The notes under the pieces: generated by a model | The model's database searches: none | What the model was told of the DNA's origin: nothing | Seen by the model: the letters and a program-made list of their open reading frames with translations, nothing else | Position numbers and translations under genes: made by a program | Assembly: GCA_021234535.1 (NCBI GenBank) | Contig: CM037850.1 | Location: forward strand, 17,097,990-17,161,989 | DNA: 64,000 nt | DNA from: Stichopus chloronotus | Lineage: Eukaryota; Echinodermata; Holothuroidea; Aspidochirotida; Stichopodidae | Direction of reading: 5' to 3' | Shown: positions 50,101 to 59,100 of the stretch, one piece after another | How the letters are laid out: each line of letters begins with the position of its first letter | Position numbering within the stretch: position 1 is the first letter of the stretch

Positions 50101-53100
50101 TATTTTTAGTGTATATGTCTACAACACAGTTGTACAGGAATTCGAATTGTTTTACTCACTGAGAAGATGATACTGAAGCACGAACATCGCTTTACATGGC
50201 ATTCAAAACTTATAGAGTGATGGAGCGTGTGGATCCAAGGAATACTTTGACGACCATATATTTTGAGAAAGATATTGACACACACGATTTCTATGCACAC
50301 GTGTACGAGCTTGAGCTACTTGTGTCAAATACGGTGCAGTACTAGATCGATACCACGAAATAAATTGAATTAGCAACATTTCTATCAATAACGAGCAATC
50401 TGAATCACTGATGAAAATAATATACACCTCAGCGCACTCTGTAAGAGGATGAAATGATGTATGAATAACGATGCAAAACAATAGAGATGAAATTTAAACC
50501 AGTAAAGTGTTTCTTCTTTTTAGGCTAATAACATGGTCCCTTATTCTTTCAAGAAGGCATGTATTTAAAAGTATTGCTTAGAAAACTAGGACAAAAAATT
50601 AACCTCATTTGTTATGGCAAACTGTTACACCTCAACCAAATTTATACGGGGATATAGCCTAAAACCTTGTTTGTTTTTGCTGGGTTTTGACTAGGCTAAA
50701 TTCCCATGTTTATGTTGATGATGTCTTTCCTTTTCCAGGGCAAGCAAACGTATTATAAAATCATGCAAACAAATGTAGTCCTTGATCCAGTGATTCCAGT
50801 CCCCTATAACAATCATTGATATTTTTGGATAGGTGTTACGGAGGTAATGCATAGGTACAATTTAAATGCATAGGTACATTCTTAATGCATAGGTGCATTT
50901 TTTGCATAGGTAGTGCATAGCTATATATATGATATGTTGCTACTAACACTAGGCTAGTTGTACTACTGACGCTAGAACTATGTTCATCTTAACAGATGCA
51001 TATTTTGTCAGTCATTTTCTTATAGATTTTTTTAACATGTTTCCAACTACACTAATTAAAGGCCTAGAAAAGAATTAATAATAGGTAATGGATTACCTTT
51101 CACGTCTGTTCTATATGCTTCCTCTTGGTAGAACTTTGTTGACTTGTTGGTAAACTCCAATTATTATTCCAAAATTAATAAAGCACAATATCCGAAATAC
51201 GAATTGTTCAGTACAGGAATTAGCATAATAATTATACAATACGTGGAACGTTACAATAGGTAAAACAAAGAAAAGTAACAAAAGATGTCATAGCAAATTG
51301 ACAAGAAAAGACCAACAGGAAAAACAAGAAAAGATTAAGGGGAAGACAAGCCTTGCCTTTCCATTTGTTTTAATTTTGAAGGTTAAACGTGGACGTTATT
51401 TACAGTAGATTTGGATTTGAAGAGCATAGGTTTTAGTTGCCATTTAAAAGCAGGCGGACAGTCAGATCATTCGACACAGGCAGGCAGAATGTTCTTTAGA
51501 CAGCAAATACATCAAACCGATTAGTTTTGTAAGTATATCAATGAGCATTAGGAATTACGAGGAGTGATTTCAATTGCGAACGAAACACTAGGTAGAAAAA
51601 AAAAGGTGAGATGAAAAACTGCGGATGTTATCTCGGTCCATCTGTCAGTGTCAGGTTCTAGTAGTCATGGGAACTAACAGAATTTTGACAAGATATTAGT
51701 TATATTTGATGGTGATTAAAGAACCCCCCCCCCCCATATGTGATTCCAAATTTGCCCTAACTTACATAAGTTTTTCAGCATCTTTTGGGAACCTTAGATA
51801 AAACGGGTTTTGACAATCAAAAATTTCATGTTTTCGTTGTCAAAACCACAGTATAAACACAGATTTGGACTTGAGCTGACCATCAGCTGGTACATCACAT
51901 GTTAGACGTCGAGGCGTTTCATTGGCTCTAGCTTGATAAAAAACGGTTCTCGACAGAAGGCCACACAACGACATCTGCGTAAATTAATCCGTTTAAAACT
52001 GTAGTTTACTTCTAACTTACCTTCTTCAGCCACATCCAACATCTAGAAATGTAATGAGGACATAAAATTACAAAAGAAAATATTTTTAAACCTTGGTGCT
52101 AAATTGGTGTAACAATTGAGAACGATACTGGTAGTGGTGTGATGGACACAAAATTAGGCATCTACTGGACTTTATATGCATGTTTATACATATCAATGTA
52201 TTCTGTATTCGGATGATCCAGATACTACAAATATAAAAGAGAGTAAGAATACTTTAAAGTACTTGAATTTACAAGTCCAGTGCAATATTTAGCCTAACCA
52301 CAAAATATTTAGCCAGTGCCACAAGTTATCGAATCACGTAATCTACAACTTAGAGCACTGTGAAAAACATACACTTAAGTTGCTATTATGGTACAAGAAA
52401 AGGAAGCATGTTGAAGTCTATGCTAACTGCAAGCCTAACTATTAAAAAATAAGTGGAAAGTATGTTTTAACACTTTTTTTACATTACAGCATTCTGATTA
52501 CCCATTTACATGCTGGGAAAAAGGAGGAATCGAAGAAAACTTTGGAAATCCTCGAAAAGGTATTTCAATAGAAATCATTAGTAGGAAGCACTTGAGACTT
52601 GTTCAATCCATTACGTTTAAATGATAAGTACCAGTTGCTAAAATTAATCTTAGGATGAATAGTAAAAACGTTAAGATTTTATTACCAGCTTCTGCAAAAT
52701 AACACGTCATAGTAATACTTTCGCGTCATTTCAGTTTGTGGAGTGAGAAAGTGTTACCTTTAAGAATCATCATCTCAAAATTCTATAAGCATAGTGACAA
52801 GTAATGAAGGCTCCGTTACAAATGAGAGGATATTGAAAGCATGTAGTTATTGTTTACCAACATCTGTCGCGGAGCTCGCGTGCCTGGAGCGGGGCCGTAC
52901 CCCATCGTAACTTTTTTTTTTGAAAGTTATGTACAACACGTCATACGAAGGAAATACATTTGGCAGTAAAAACGAAATTGCAAATAGTCTGTGTATGACT
53001 ACTGAGAAATGATTTTAAATACCATCTGCAGGACTGATATGGCTTCTACTTTACCCTAAAAGAAGTCTTGCGGCCATGGCTTTGATTGTGTATGTGCACA

Positions 53101-54400
53101 AACGCTACAAATTCATTACCAATTAATTGTTATAGTTACCTTCATCATCTTTATTCAAGCTGCCTTTGAAATATCCAAAACTCTTGAGAATCTCCTCATC
53201 ATATGTGCAAGCTGGAAATGTAATAAAACAGCTTGGAGTTCTTAATAAAATTCTATGGAGATGATTTGGATTATGACGCACTTCATTGCACAATTAAGCA
53301 TCCTTAGAATGCTGTGAAATATATGACCTGCATCCACGACGCTATTGTGGGTATGAAACAATTAAAACCCCATGCAAAAAAAAACAAAATGTAATTGGAA
53401 AAGTTTGAAAAATAACATAATACCACATATGGACCACAAAAGATTGTTTTAAGCTGTGCTACGTCATTTAAAACAATTAACCTAAAAAGAAAAAAAGGAA
53501 ATAAAAAACCATTCACAACAACGAAAAAAGACACTTTTACAATTTTTCGGGATGAAAGTTCTTTGGGTTAATTAAGTTCTGTTTAGTTTGGTATTTTTGT
53601 GGTGCTTAATGTACCACTCCAAACTCTGTAGTGAGCAAGGCCTTAGCAAGTTTTTCATGAAAGTGGTGCAAAACTTGGCAGGGGTACTTTATTGCAAAAC
53701 GGAGATTGATTGTATTATCAACTGTTATATTTATGCATCATTTTGAGATCAACATGAAAATTTTAAGAGGTGCCAGCTGTGTGGTCCTCTGGATAGTCTC
53801 TCCACATTAATGTCAACTAACATCTCCATTACAGTTGCCTCTTTATGGTTGGCTTTGTAACAGCCAATAATAGTTCTCAAACGTTTAAATCAGGACCAAA
53901 GTGACCATGTATCGTTCGGGACCAGCCGAGTATATCCAGTGTTTCCTTTGAAGTAATAGTCGTCCTGTACTCGGTCTGGAGGAGATGGTGAATTAGGCTA
54001 AAATCCTCTAAAATCCTCAGGCTTGGTCCTCTGGATAACCCCCCTACCACGGGCGTTTCCATTGGAACGCCTCTCGCTTCGTACTTGGACTTGCGATTCA
54101 AACGTTCCTTTCTTCCTTTTTCAAATTCTTTTCCCGTTCCATTACAAACTAAGGTAATTGAAGAAATGGAGCTATCAAGTACACGAAAATTCAACAGCAG
54201 TTTGGTTTGTCTTCCATAAGTGTATACAAATGTAAATAATGTATTTCACGTAGCCCATAGAAGAAAAATGTTTAATTTGCCACTTTTTTCTATAAATGTA
54301 TTTTCAGGTACAAACAGAAAAACTGAGTTTCTTTAAGAGATTGATGCAAAGTACACAGAAATCGGACGCACCTACTTCACATCAACCTAGTACTGGATAA
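20074..54400 (+). CDS. Host coiled-coil gene with a mini-exon array (spliced, at least 23 exons)
   Basis: I do not recognise this gene. Exons from 20074 to 38189 are small, in phase 0 and mostly 54 nt. Each encodes 18 charged residues of the type KEKDxEIxRLK with heptad-like spacing, so together they form a long coiled coil. Exons at 44887-45624 continue with mixed charged sequence (SNLGVTIKYKDKGKGAKF), and exons at 46562-54400 encode a more globular C-terminal region containing GSFDGGNEGILMVSGHQLFE, VKLYARYITGTNA and ISFIALCGLDQLSQFFECAS. Junction phases agree from 47540 to the stop at 54400 (0-0, 0-1, 1-2, 2-0, 0-stop), which supports the model strongly at the 3' end. The 5' end is not found, and one or two exons between 45898 and 47540 are unclear. 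Coordinates given are the outer limits; exons are listed separately. Confidence 0.7.
20542..20595 (+). CDS. Coiled-coil mini-exon 2 (18 codons)
   Basis: Acceptor TTCTTTCAG, donor GTAAGC; 54 nt, phase 0. Encodes DKQESDEKENFQVIQRLK. Confidence 0.75.
21426..21479 (+). CDS. Coiled-coil mini-exon 3 (18 codons)
   Basis: Acceptor CTTTTCAG, donor GTAAGA; 54 nt, phase 0. Encodes TKHENDDKEKDEIIQRLK. Confidence 0.78.
22546..22599 (+). CDS. Coiled-coil mini-exon 4 (18 codons)
   Basis: Acceptor CATTCTTCAG, donor GTAGGA; 54 nt, phase 0. Encodes KKHENDMKEKDEEMNRLK, close to exon 3. Confidence 0.78.
23004..23057 (+). CDS. Coiled-coil mini-exon 5 (18 codons)
   Basis: Acceptor TTCCTCCAG, donor GTAGGA; 54 nt, phase 0. 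Encodes AQRKDDMSEKDAELLRLK. Confidence 0.78.
23513..23557 (+). CDS. Coiled-coil mini-exon 6, shortened to 15 codons
   Basis: Donor GTAAGT. The position where sister exons have their acceptor reads CCG instead of CAG (23502-23504), and the nearest AG is 9 nt downstream (AAACAG), giving 45 nt in the same phase. Encodes EGGVKEKDVEIKRLK. The sequence upstream of it still reads A-K-Q, as in the 54-nt exons. Confidence 0.65.
24000..24053 (+). pseudogene. Coiled-coil mini-exon 7 with an in-frame stop
   Basis: It has a good acceptor (CTCTTTCAG) and donor (GTAGGC) and 54 nt, but codon 3 is TAG (24006-24008); the rest reads DIDISEKDAEIQKLK. If included it would end the protein. Because it is phase 0 on both sides, skipping it keeps the frame. 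It is either a dead exon or a regulated poison exon. Confidence 0.65.
24370..24423 (+). CDS. Coiled-coil mini-exon 8 (18 codons)
   Basis: Acceptor CTTCTGCAG, donor GTAACA; 54 nt, phase 0. Encodes AKLEKEVKERDAEIHRLK. Confidence 0.75.
24606..24650 (+). CDS. Coiled-coil mini-exon 9, shortened to 15 codons
   Basis: Donor GTAGTA. As in exon 6, the ancestral acceptor is lost (TTTACC where relatives have an AG) and splicing would use the AG 9 nt later (AATACAG). Encodes ETVIKEKDTEFQALK. It is closest to exon 10, which keeps the longer form. Confidence 0.6.
25142..25195 (+). CDS. Coiled-coil mini-exon 10 (18 codons)
   Basis: Acceptor CTCCCTTAG, donor GTAAGA; 54 nt, phase 0. Encodes TKQETYIEEKNIEFQALE. 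Exon plus intron is a recent copy of the exon 9 unit. Confidence 0.72.
25635..25688 (+). CDS. Coiled-coil mini-exon 11 (18 codons)
   Basis: Acceptor ATTCTTCAG, donor GTAGGA; 54 nt, phase 0. Encodes VKQVNEVKERDAEIRRLK, nearest to exon 8. Confidence 0.75.
25689..28616. other. 2.9-kb intron
   Basis: No exon is convincing. A short exon-like segment at about 27010-27044 (after TTTCTTACAG, before GTAGCC) does not keep the phase. Near 26760-26805 a short AAAATTGTGCTA repeat occurs. Confidence 0.4.
28617..28658 (+). CDS. Coiled-coil mini-exon 12 (14 codons)
   Basis: Acceptor AATGTTGCAG, donor GTAAGT; 42 nt, phase 0. Encodes HTITEKEESIRELL. Confidence 0.68.
29364..29417 (+). CDS. Coiled-coil mini-exon 13 (18 codons)
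   Basis: Acceptor TTTCATTTCAG, donor GTATAT; 54 nt, phase 0. Encodes DDLKKTTSDLTDKESNLQ, similar to exon 15. Confidence 0.72.
30388..30438 (+). CDS. Coiled-coil mini-exon 14 (17 codons)
   Basis: Acceptor TTACTTTAG, donor GTAAGT; 51 nt, phase 0. Encodes SSIRESGKNEETIKKLK. A second AG (TCCATCAG) 10 nt inside would break the frame, so I chose the first. Confidence 0.65.
32640..33450. repeat. Degenerate satellite, about 158-bp period with short variants
   Basis: The phrase GTGAAATTTGCTGATTTT recurs near 32650, 32759, 32869, 33025, 33185, 33267 and 33423, with intervals of about 108, 157 and 83 bp. Between copies, CATATCTTGAGA and GCCAATTTTGCCCCAAA recur in the same order. Two subtypes seem to alternate (one with TTGAGCATTTAATGC, one with AATTAACTTAAA). 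Confidence 0.75.
35900..37000. other. CpG- and GC-richer island inside an intron
   Basis: Base composition changes sharply to mixed, CpG-containing sequence (CCGATTTCCGGAATCAAACG, CGGCCGATCACATACCGACG). It contains an (ATTA)n tract at 36151-36172. It could be an unrecognised transposon or an internal promoter; I found no clear inverted ends or duplication. Confidence 0.4.
38136..38189 (+). CDS. Coiled-coil mini-exon 15 (18 codons)
   Basis: Acceptor TTTCTTTCCAG, donor GTATAT; 54 nt, phase 0. Encodes EELLKTTNQLKDTMIILK. Confidence 0.72.
39000..40290. repeat. Diverged minisatellite (roughly 130-bp unit), interrupted by a LINE fragment
   Basis: Units share GGGCCATGG, TACTGTCTGGGCCCATGTAC and a GCTGTCATTG.CACTTTTGTG block. 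They are recognisable at 39000-39285 and 39835-40290, on both sides of the LINE-derived insert at 39285-39829. Confidence 0.6.
39285..39829 (+). mobile_element. 3' end of a non-LTR retrotransposon (LINE)
   Basis: An open frame from about 39297 to the stop at 39522-39524 encodes a reverse-transcriptase C terminus: FRDSHYPYPSRASNQFITPL, then RFVDAKLWNSLPLGV and FKKQLKVHFISNYL. The LWNSLP block and the FKKxLK tail are typical of CR1/L2-like LINE ORF2 ends. A 3' UTR follows, ending near TCAACTGAACTG at 39829. A second, inverted copy starting at the same 5' point lies at 55629-56170. Confidence 0.78.
40820..40900. repeat. TA/TATG microsatellite
   Basis: Alternating TATATA and TATATG/TGTG units. 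Confidence 0.85.
44887..44949 (+). CDS. Coiled-coil exon 16 (21 codons)
   Basis: Acceptor CTTGATAG, donor GTATGA; 63 nt, phase 0. Encodes KFKCNAEDMERKLRMEKMK plus LK: still a charged helix but outside the 18-residue pattern. It marks the end of the repeat region. Confidence 0.68.
45066..45170 (+). CDS. Host gene exon 17 (35 codons)
   Basis: Acceptor TTTCTTATCAG, donor GTAAGG; 105 nt, phase 0. Encodes DTLQIACKIIPDPGGKEQIR and SNLGVTIKYKDK. First exon of the non-repeat region. Confidence 0.72.
45541..45624 (+). CDS. Host gene exon 18 (28 codons)
   Basis: Acceptor TTCCATAG, donor GTAAGT; 84 nt, phase 0. Encodes GKGAKFNLAYTTKADREEVS followed by QAVSDLTH. Confidence 0.7.
45898..45916 (+). CDS. 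Host gene possible micro-exon (19 nt)
   Basis: It lies between ATTCTAG and GTAAGT and encodes KPLNIE plus one base. It ends in phase 1, so it needs a phase-1 partner before 46562. A candidate begins after TTACATACAG at about 46150 (open frame GVQCVHVECMIKHSLVLYSG), whose own donor I cannot place. Confidence 0.35.
46562..46729 (+). CDS. Host gene exon (56 codons)
   Basis: Acceptor CTATTTACAG, donor GTAAGG; 168 nt, phase 0. Encodes NAIDGGSSCIISYAASGQDH and later GSFDGGNEGILMVSGHQLFE, ETAVSLEEKNIK. Gly-rich and beta-like, unlike the upstream coiled coil. I do not recognise the fold. Confidence 0.72.
46810..46888 (+). CDS. Host gene possible exon (26 codons)
   Basis: A frame that looks coding (RPDRLVSTVLRELDNTKDAE, then GTIFVLG) lies before a GTGAGT donor. 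The acceptor (TAACTAAG) is weak. It ends in phase 1 while the next firm exon (47540) is phase 0, so another exon or a different junction is needed; an open stretch after TTATTCAG at about 47098 is one candidate. Confidence 0.35.
47540..47686 (+). CDS. Host gene exon (49 codons)
   Basis: Acceptor ACCACCCAG, donor GTAAGT; 147 nt, phase 0 at both ends. Encodes VKLYARYITGTNASQKGNSQ and AFFVDYSSEGNKPTS. Confidence 0.75.
48081..48204 (+). CDS. Host gene exon (41 codons plus 1 nt)
   Basis: Acceptor ATGTTTCAAG, donor GTATGT; 124 nt, phase 0 to 1. Encodes ERETLRRFLMHLKGDESSNT and VGMVEYSIVTFVGNNHRSS. The last base joins the next exon as Gly. Confidence 0.7.
49097..49223 (+). CDS. Host gene exon (127 nt)
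   Basis: Acceptor TTCCAATAG, donor GTAATG; phase 1 to 2, in agreement with both neighbours. Encodes KISFIALCGLDQLSQFFECA and SFNTSELARIVSDTIYDENC. Helical and Leu/Phe-rich. Confidence 0.75.
49600..49950. repeat. Two units of the 225-250 bp repeat, opposite orientation to 17.4-18.0 kb
   Basis: GTGGGTAGGTGCCC and GTGGGTCGATGCCC start the two units (near 49639 and 49842), each followed by ATGRTGTCWTA and GGTCACAGGTCA or AAAGGTCACG. The complement of GGTGTCATAGGTCAAG resembles the TTGACCTATGACGTCATC core of the other array. Confidence 0.5.
50845..50925. repeat. Short tandem repeat TGCATAGGTRCA
   Basis: Four to five spaced copies of TGCATAGGT in about 80 bp, with A/T-rich linkers. Confidence 0.75.
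52490..52559 (+). CDS. Host gene exon (70 nt)
   Basis: Acceptor ACATTACAG, donor GTATTT; phase 2 to 0. After the split Ser codon it encodes ILITHLHAGKKEESKKTLEI and LEK, a charged helix. Confidence 0.72.
54308..54400 (+). CDS. Host gene last exon and stop
   Basis: Acceptor ATTTTCAG; phase 0; 30 codons then TAA at 54398-54400. Encodes VQTEKLSFFKRLMQSTQKSD and a Ser/Thr/Pro-rich tail. Confidence 0.75.
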   Translation, partial: VQTEKLSFFKRLMQSTQKSDAPTSHQPSTG

Positions 54401-54472
54401 ACCATGCAGCAAAGCATAATATGTGTTTATGTCTTTTGGAAATTTTAGTGGACAGACATACGCTATTAATCA

Positions 54473-54478
54473 AATAAA
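54473..54478 (+). terminator. Polyadenylation signal AATAAA
   Basis: Lies 73 nt after the stop of the coiled-coil gene in the right orientation, so it is the likely 3' end signal. Confidence 0.6.
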
Positions 54479-55628
54479 AGAAGGCAAATGAATGATTGAA
54501 TGGTTGTAGAGATATCTGAAGGTATGAATACGTCAATGAATAAATGAATAGATAACTTGATAAACGGATGTATGCACTGAATAAATTGACAAATTAATGT
54601 ATTAGAGAACAGCAGGGTCTGAAGTCTCAGAATCAATTTCTTAGTCCTCCCGGACGTTATATTTTGCGTTTCCTGCAGCAACATACTACTATAAGCAATG
54701 TTTTGGTGATTGATTCAGGCTTTAGTGAGTTCCTAGAAAGGATAATTGACAGGCATGTAAATCATGAGCTTTTTAAACATCCCCGTGCACAGGAAGAACG
54801 TGTTGCACAGTCTCATTATGACCGTGAGTTGTTACAATATTGATGTTTGGTGTACGAAGAGATGTGGAAGTGCTTTTCGTGATTGATCACCCGTAGACAA
54901 AAAAAACTTTCAACTGACTCGTGCACTACCCATTTGATTGTGGTTGAAATGCCATAGCCAATGCCACATTTTGCACAATCTGTGGTTTGTGTTAGTTGTT
55001 AGTTGTTAGTTATTTTGGTGTTTAGTGTTGGGGATGAAAATTTAGAAGGCGGTATCCAGGACCTGGTTATTTATGATCAACAAAGAGTATAACATGGGAT
55101 CCATTGCACTACTTTATGATTGTACAATGTCACATTTAAATTTCTTCACAAAATCTATACCAGGATCGAAATTCTAAAAAAAAAACGAAGTAGAAGGTAT
55201 TTTGAATTTGAACCTAGTCGCAAGCGTATTTCCTATTTCTTATTCATATTCTCCTTTCGTATTTCTAATTCATAAATTCTTATTTCTTTATCAAGAGGAT
55301 ACCTTTTCTTTGAGTATATGGAAAATGCAGTTATTGTGACACCAACTTTGTTTCATAATGCTGTTGTCAGAGGGTACTACTGTTGTCCTAATGGTGAAGT
55401 ATTCTTGTGTAGTGTTTATCCTTTATGTTCTACAGAAAATATAGTTTGAAGTCAAGCGATCGTCTGCAATAGTAGACTTCAATGCTGATCTTTCTGAAAG
55501 AGTAACTGATTTGAGAATAATTAACTAAACAGCGTCACTTTTGAGGCTTGTTCCGATCAATTCGAAGTACGTTATCACTTGACAATACTTTCTGTTAATA
55601 TAAACTCTGTTTTCGGTTATTTTACATT
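54479..55628. other. Intergenic stretch
   Basis: A+T-rich; no gene or known element recognised. Confidence 0.5.
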
Positions 55629-56170
55629 CAGTTCAGTATGACTTTACTCTAATCTCTTACTATAATATAAATAAACATAACAATATTCTGAGAGTGCCAC
55701 TGGTAAAAGTTACGAAAGTACAGTAAATAAGGATCATCATGCTTAGACACATCATAAAATAATTACTTTACTTAACCAAACAAGGTAAGAGACTGAGGAG
55801 TGGCAACTGAAAGCTCCTAGGAGCTTGTGGGTGTTGACACATCTTAATGACAGACTGAAATACAAGACATAAATAAGAAAAACACAAAAAACAGCAAGAA
55901 CAGAGAACAGAAATACAAAAAAGATGGTAGTTCAAAGGTAGTTTGCAATGAAATGAACTTTAAGCTGCTTTTTAAATGCATATGGTGTTTTACAGTGTGT
56001 AACTTCCAAGGGGAGAGAATTTCATATTTTGCACCTACAAATCAAAGACCAAATTGAGATGACTTTAGTCTACAAAGGGAGTGATAAACTGATTTGAAGC
56101 ACGACTAGGGTAAGGGTAATGGCTATCACAAAACTGAAAATGAATACTAAATATTGACGGGGTACTGTTA
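55629..56170 (-). mobile_element. Inverted copy of the LINE 3' end
   Basis: Matches 39285-39829 on the opposite strand from its first bases (AACAGTACCCC) to the AACTGAA end. The reading frame is broken by a lost C in the CTCCC tract and other changes. Both copies begin at nearly the same point. Confidence 0.78.
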
Positions 56171-59100
56171 TGTAGCCAGTCAAAAATAACAACCTGATAT
56201 GATACCAATTTAAATCGTAAATCATAAATATTTATCTATTGAGTTGCATAATATTTTCAATTTTACAGAATTTTTTTCCCTACTTTTTTCAAAACTTTCA
56301 TAAGTTTCATAAATCATAATGTCATTGAGTTATGTATGTCAAGTGAATGACATCTTCAGTAATGCACTTTTATTTATTTTTTCGCTATTGTTTCTGGTGG
56401 AGGGAAAAAGAAATGGGAATTTGGATAGTCCCACTAATATGGGGAGTAAAAATGTTTACTGTATGATATTGTTTGATTCATACCGTGGTAAATTAATCAT
56501 AAAATGAGGATTAAGAAGAGGAAACAGTCAGTATTAAAAACTATGCAATCGCGCATATATGGCATTATCCACGAAGATAACAAGAAATTATAACATCCGA
56601 TGCCTTAATGAGGAGAAAAGTAGCAAACGATCGACAAAATATCTCTCAATCTTTCATCATTTAATTTTTTTTTTTGTTTCTTTGGACGAGGATAAACATA
56701 CCAAAATTTAGAGCTACTAGCATGCCTTAGGTACGACGGTGAGGGGACGATCCTAGCCAGGGTGCAGGGCACCACATGGGCCTTTCACACTAAAGTCATG
56801 GATTCATACACATACTTTGGGTGAGTGCAACGATTTCTTTCAGGGGTGGGCTTAAGTACAGGGTGGTATATCTATCTGAAACGGAGATCCATTAATAGTG
56901 GGCGAAAAAGACAATTTTATATTAACAACCGCCATAGCCCACACCCCATGAGGGAAACGGCACTTCGAGGTACTTGTAAGCTCCATATGCCTAGCGTCGG
57001 ATAGCCATGAAATGAGATGCTTTGCAAGGCATTTCATTCCTAGGTTATTCAGTGAGAAAAAAATCAATTGATGAAGGACTTGGTAATACCATATAAAACA
57101 GGTTGAGATGATAAAAGAATCATAATCAACTAAAATTAAGTGGCAACAAAACCCGTAACCACTTAATTGTACTTCTGGTATTTGACCATACTTCATCTGT
57201 GTGATGTTATCCTTTTAATTTCATTAGGTTAAGGCTAATGGTATGTTCATGACTGACTACCACGCTTGTTTAATAGGGCGGGTTTAGAATTTTAGAAAGA
57301 AATGCGAAAGAAGCATCATGATATGTTATACTTTACAGGACATGTAAAAGTAGTATTCGTATCACGTTTTCGCCAAAACGGGTTATAAATCTGCCAATAA
57401 TACATGCATGTAATAAACGGTTTAGTAACTGGTTGGAAAAATTGTTTGAAATGGCAGATACAGAATTGCATAAGAAAAAAATGAATGTGATGCTACGTTT
57501 TAGAGCATATATGCGGTTTAGCATATATCCATGGTCTTGCCTTGATACAATTCATTCTTGTCTAGGACAATACGCCGAAGTGAAACTACTGAAATCAAAC
57601 TACTGAATGTGAATTGAGAAATACTGGAGGAAAAAACCGCTTCCCGAAGTGAGAAACCTACCTAGGTACCTTGTCCATGACGTCATAGACAGTATAGTTA
57701 TGCGAACTCTTTCTTAAAGCACTCCACAACATGAGGGGTGAACTATACTCCACGTTCTTCCATACTTTTGACTATATGCATATTCCATGACTTATTTTCC
57801 TGGTCCCCCAAAGTTGCTCCTAGCCACGGGAAATTTGTACCCCTGTTCCCCGTCCCAGCGACCCTGTTTAAGAATGATACAAAAGCGAGATGTCAAACAC
57901 ACCGAAGCAATGAAATCAAAGCGTCAATCTGTGGGGACAGGAACACACCTGGAGACATGGGGGACAGAGTATCATATGTCCTCCCCCATAAGTCTGTTCA
58001 TGCACATTTAATATCTCCCCAACTCAAATGCAGCAGTGTATTGCTACATTATTAGGTCGTTGAATTGTTAGCATAATGTAATAATAATGTTGTCTTAATA
58101 ACTTGGGTAAAACTGACAATATTTTCTTCTCTTTTCTTCTCTTCATTTGAATTGTTCAAAGCATTGTCTTAATTATACTATGGAGAGATGAATTTTGTGA
58201 ACTGATCAGAAGTTGTATGAGGCCCTCTCTGTAAAACTGGGCAGATTCAGGCCACGTAAATTTACAACACGAGTACGATTGTGTGTGTTTCTTTAACTAT
58301 AAAATTAAAAATCACACATTCCCACGTTAATCCCCTTGAAAGAAAAATTATTGATATGCCATGTCTATATGTCCTCGTCGACTTACGGTGTGAGCTGCAG
58401 AGAAAAAAGCAAAGAAAATCTGGGGTAGGCAGTTGACCATATTCTAATGTAACAAAGGGCCTGCATTTTTTTTTTGGGGGGGGGGAGGGTTTCGGGATGC
58501 TGATGGCATCGTCCAAAGTTTGTAACTCCAACGGTGTCAAAGTGATATCATTTGCCACCTGGCTAGTATTTTTGTCAAAAGGTTGCTCCTATGCTACGTG
58601 TTGCGGATGGTCATGCACCTATTACATAGCGACAAAGGTATTATTTTTAATAACAAAGCAGGTTTTGTGACCTTTTAAATCCTCTTGAATGAAGAGGTGA
58701 CCCTCTCGTGGAGAGGGGTAATTTAGGGTGGGGCCATTGCCGCAATCATATTTTGATTTCCAAAACTTTAACTTTCACTGTGAGCGCCATGTACTTGCAA
58801 GGAGTGGGGTTAAATGGAAATGAACAGAAAAAGAAGCATCAGAATTCCAGTGATTTTTGAGATGTTGTTACCTAAAATTTTCCTGTGCGCTCAGTGTTCA
58901 TACCACTTATTTCTGCCCCCGCGGTGCCTCTAAGGTTACGGCCATCCTTAGTGAAAGTCACGGACCGCCCCTGATATAACTTATCACAGACGCATGGTAA
59001 TATGTGCTAAAAAATCATCCGACTTGCCGGAGCTACCACTTGAGTGAAATCTGAACATGTTTGTTTTGTGGGCTTCAAAGGTGCCGTCTCCTGTGCTATC

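Larger units (their letters stand above)
49224..52489. other. 3.3-kb intron
   Basis: It holds repeat units at 49600-49950 related to 17.4-18.0 kb, and a TGCATAGGTRCA minisatellite at 50845-50925. No exon found. Confidence 0.45.

Noticed and set aside
53877..54194. 105-codon minus-strand frame in the last intron
   Set aside because: Antisense to the host gene and without motif; probably part of an old repeat.
56852..57196. 114-codon minus-strand frame
   Set aside because: No similarity that I recognise, no splice sites or polyadenylation context; likely chance in non-coding DNA.
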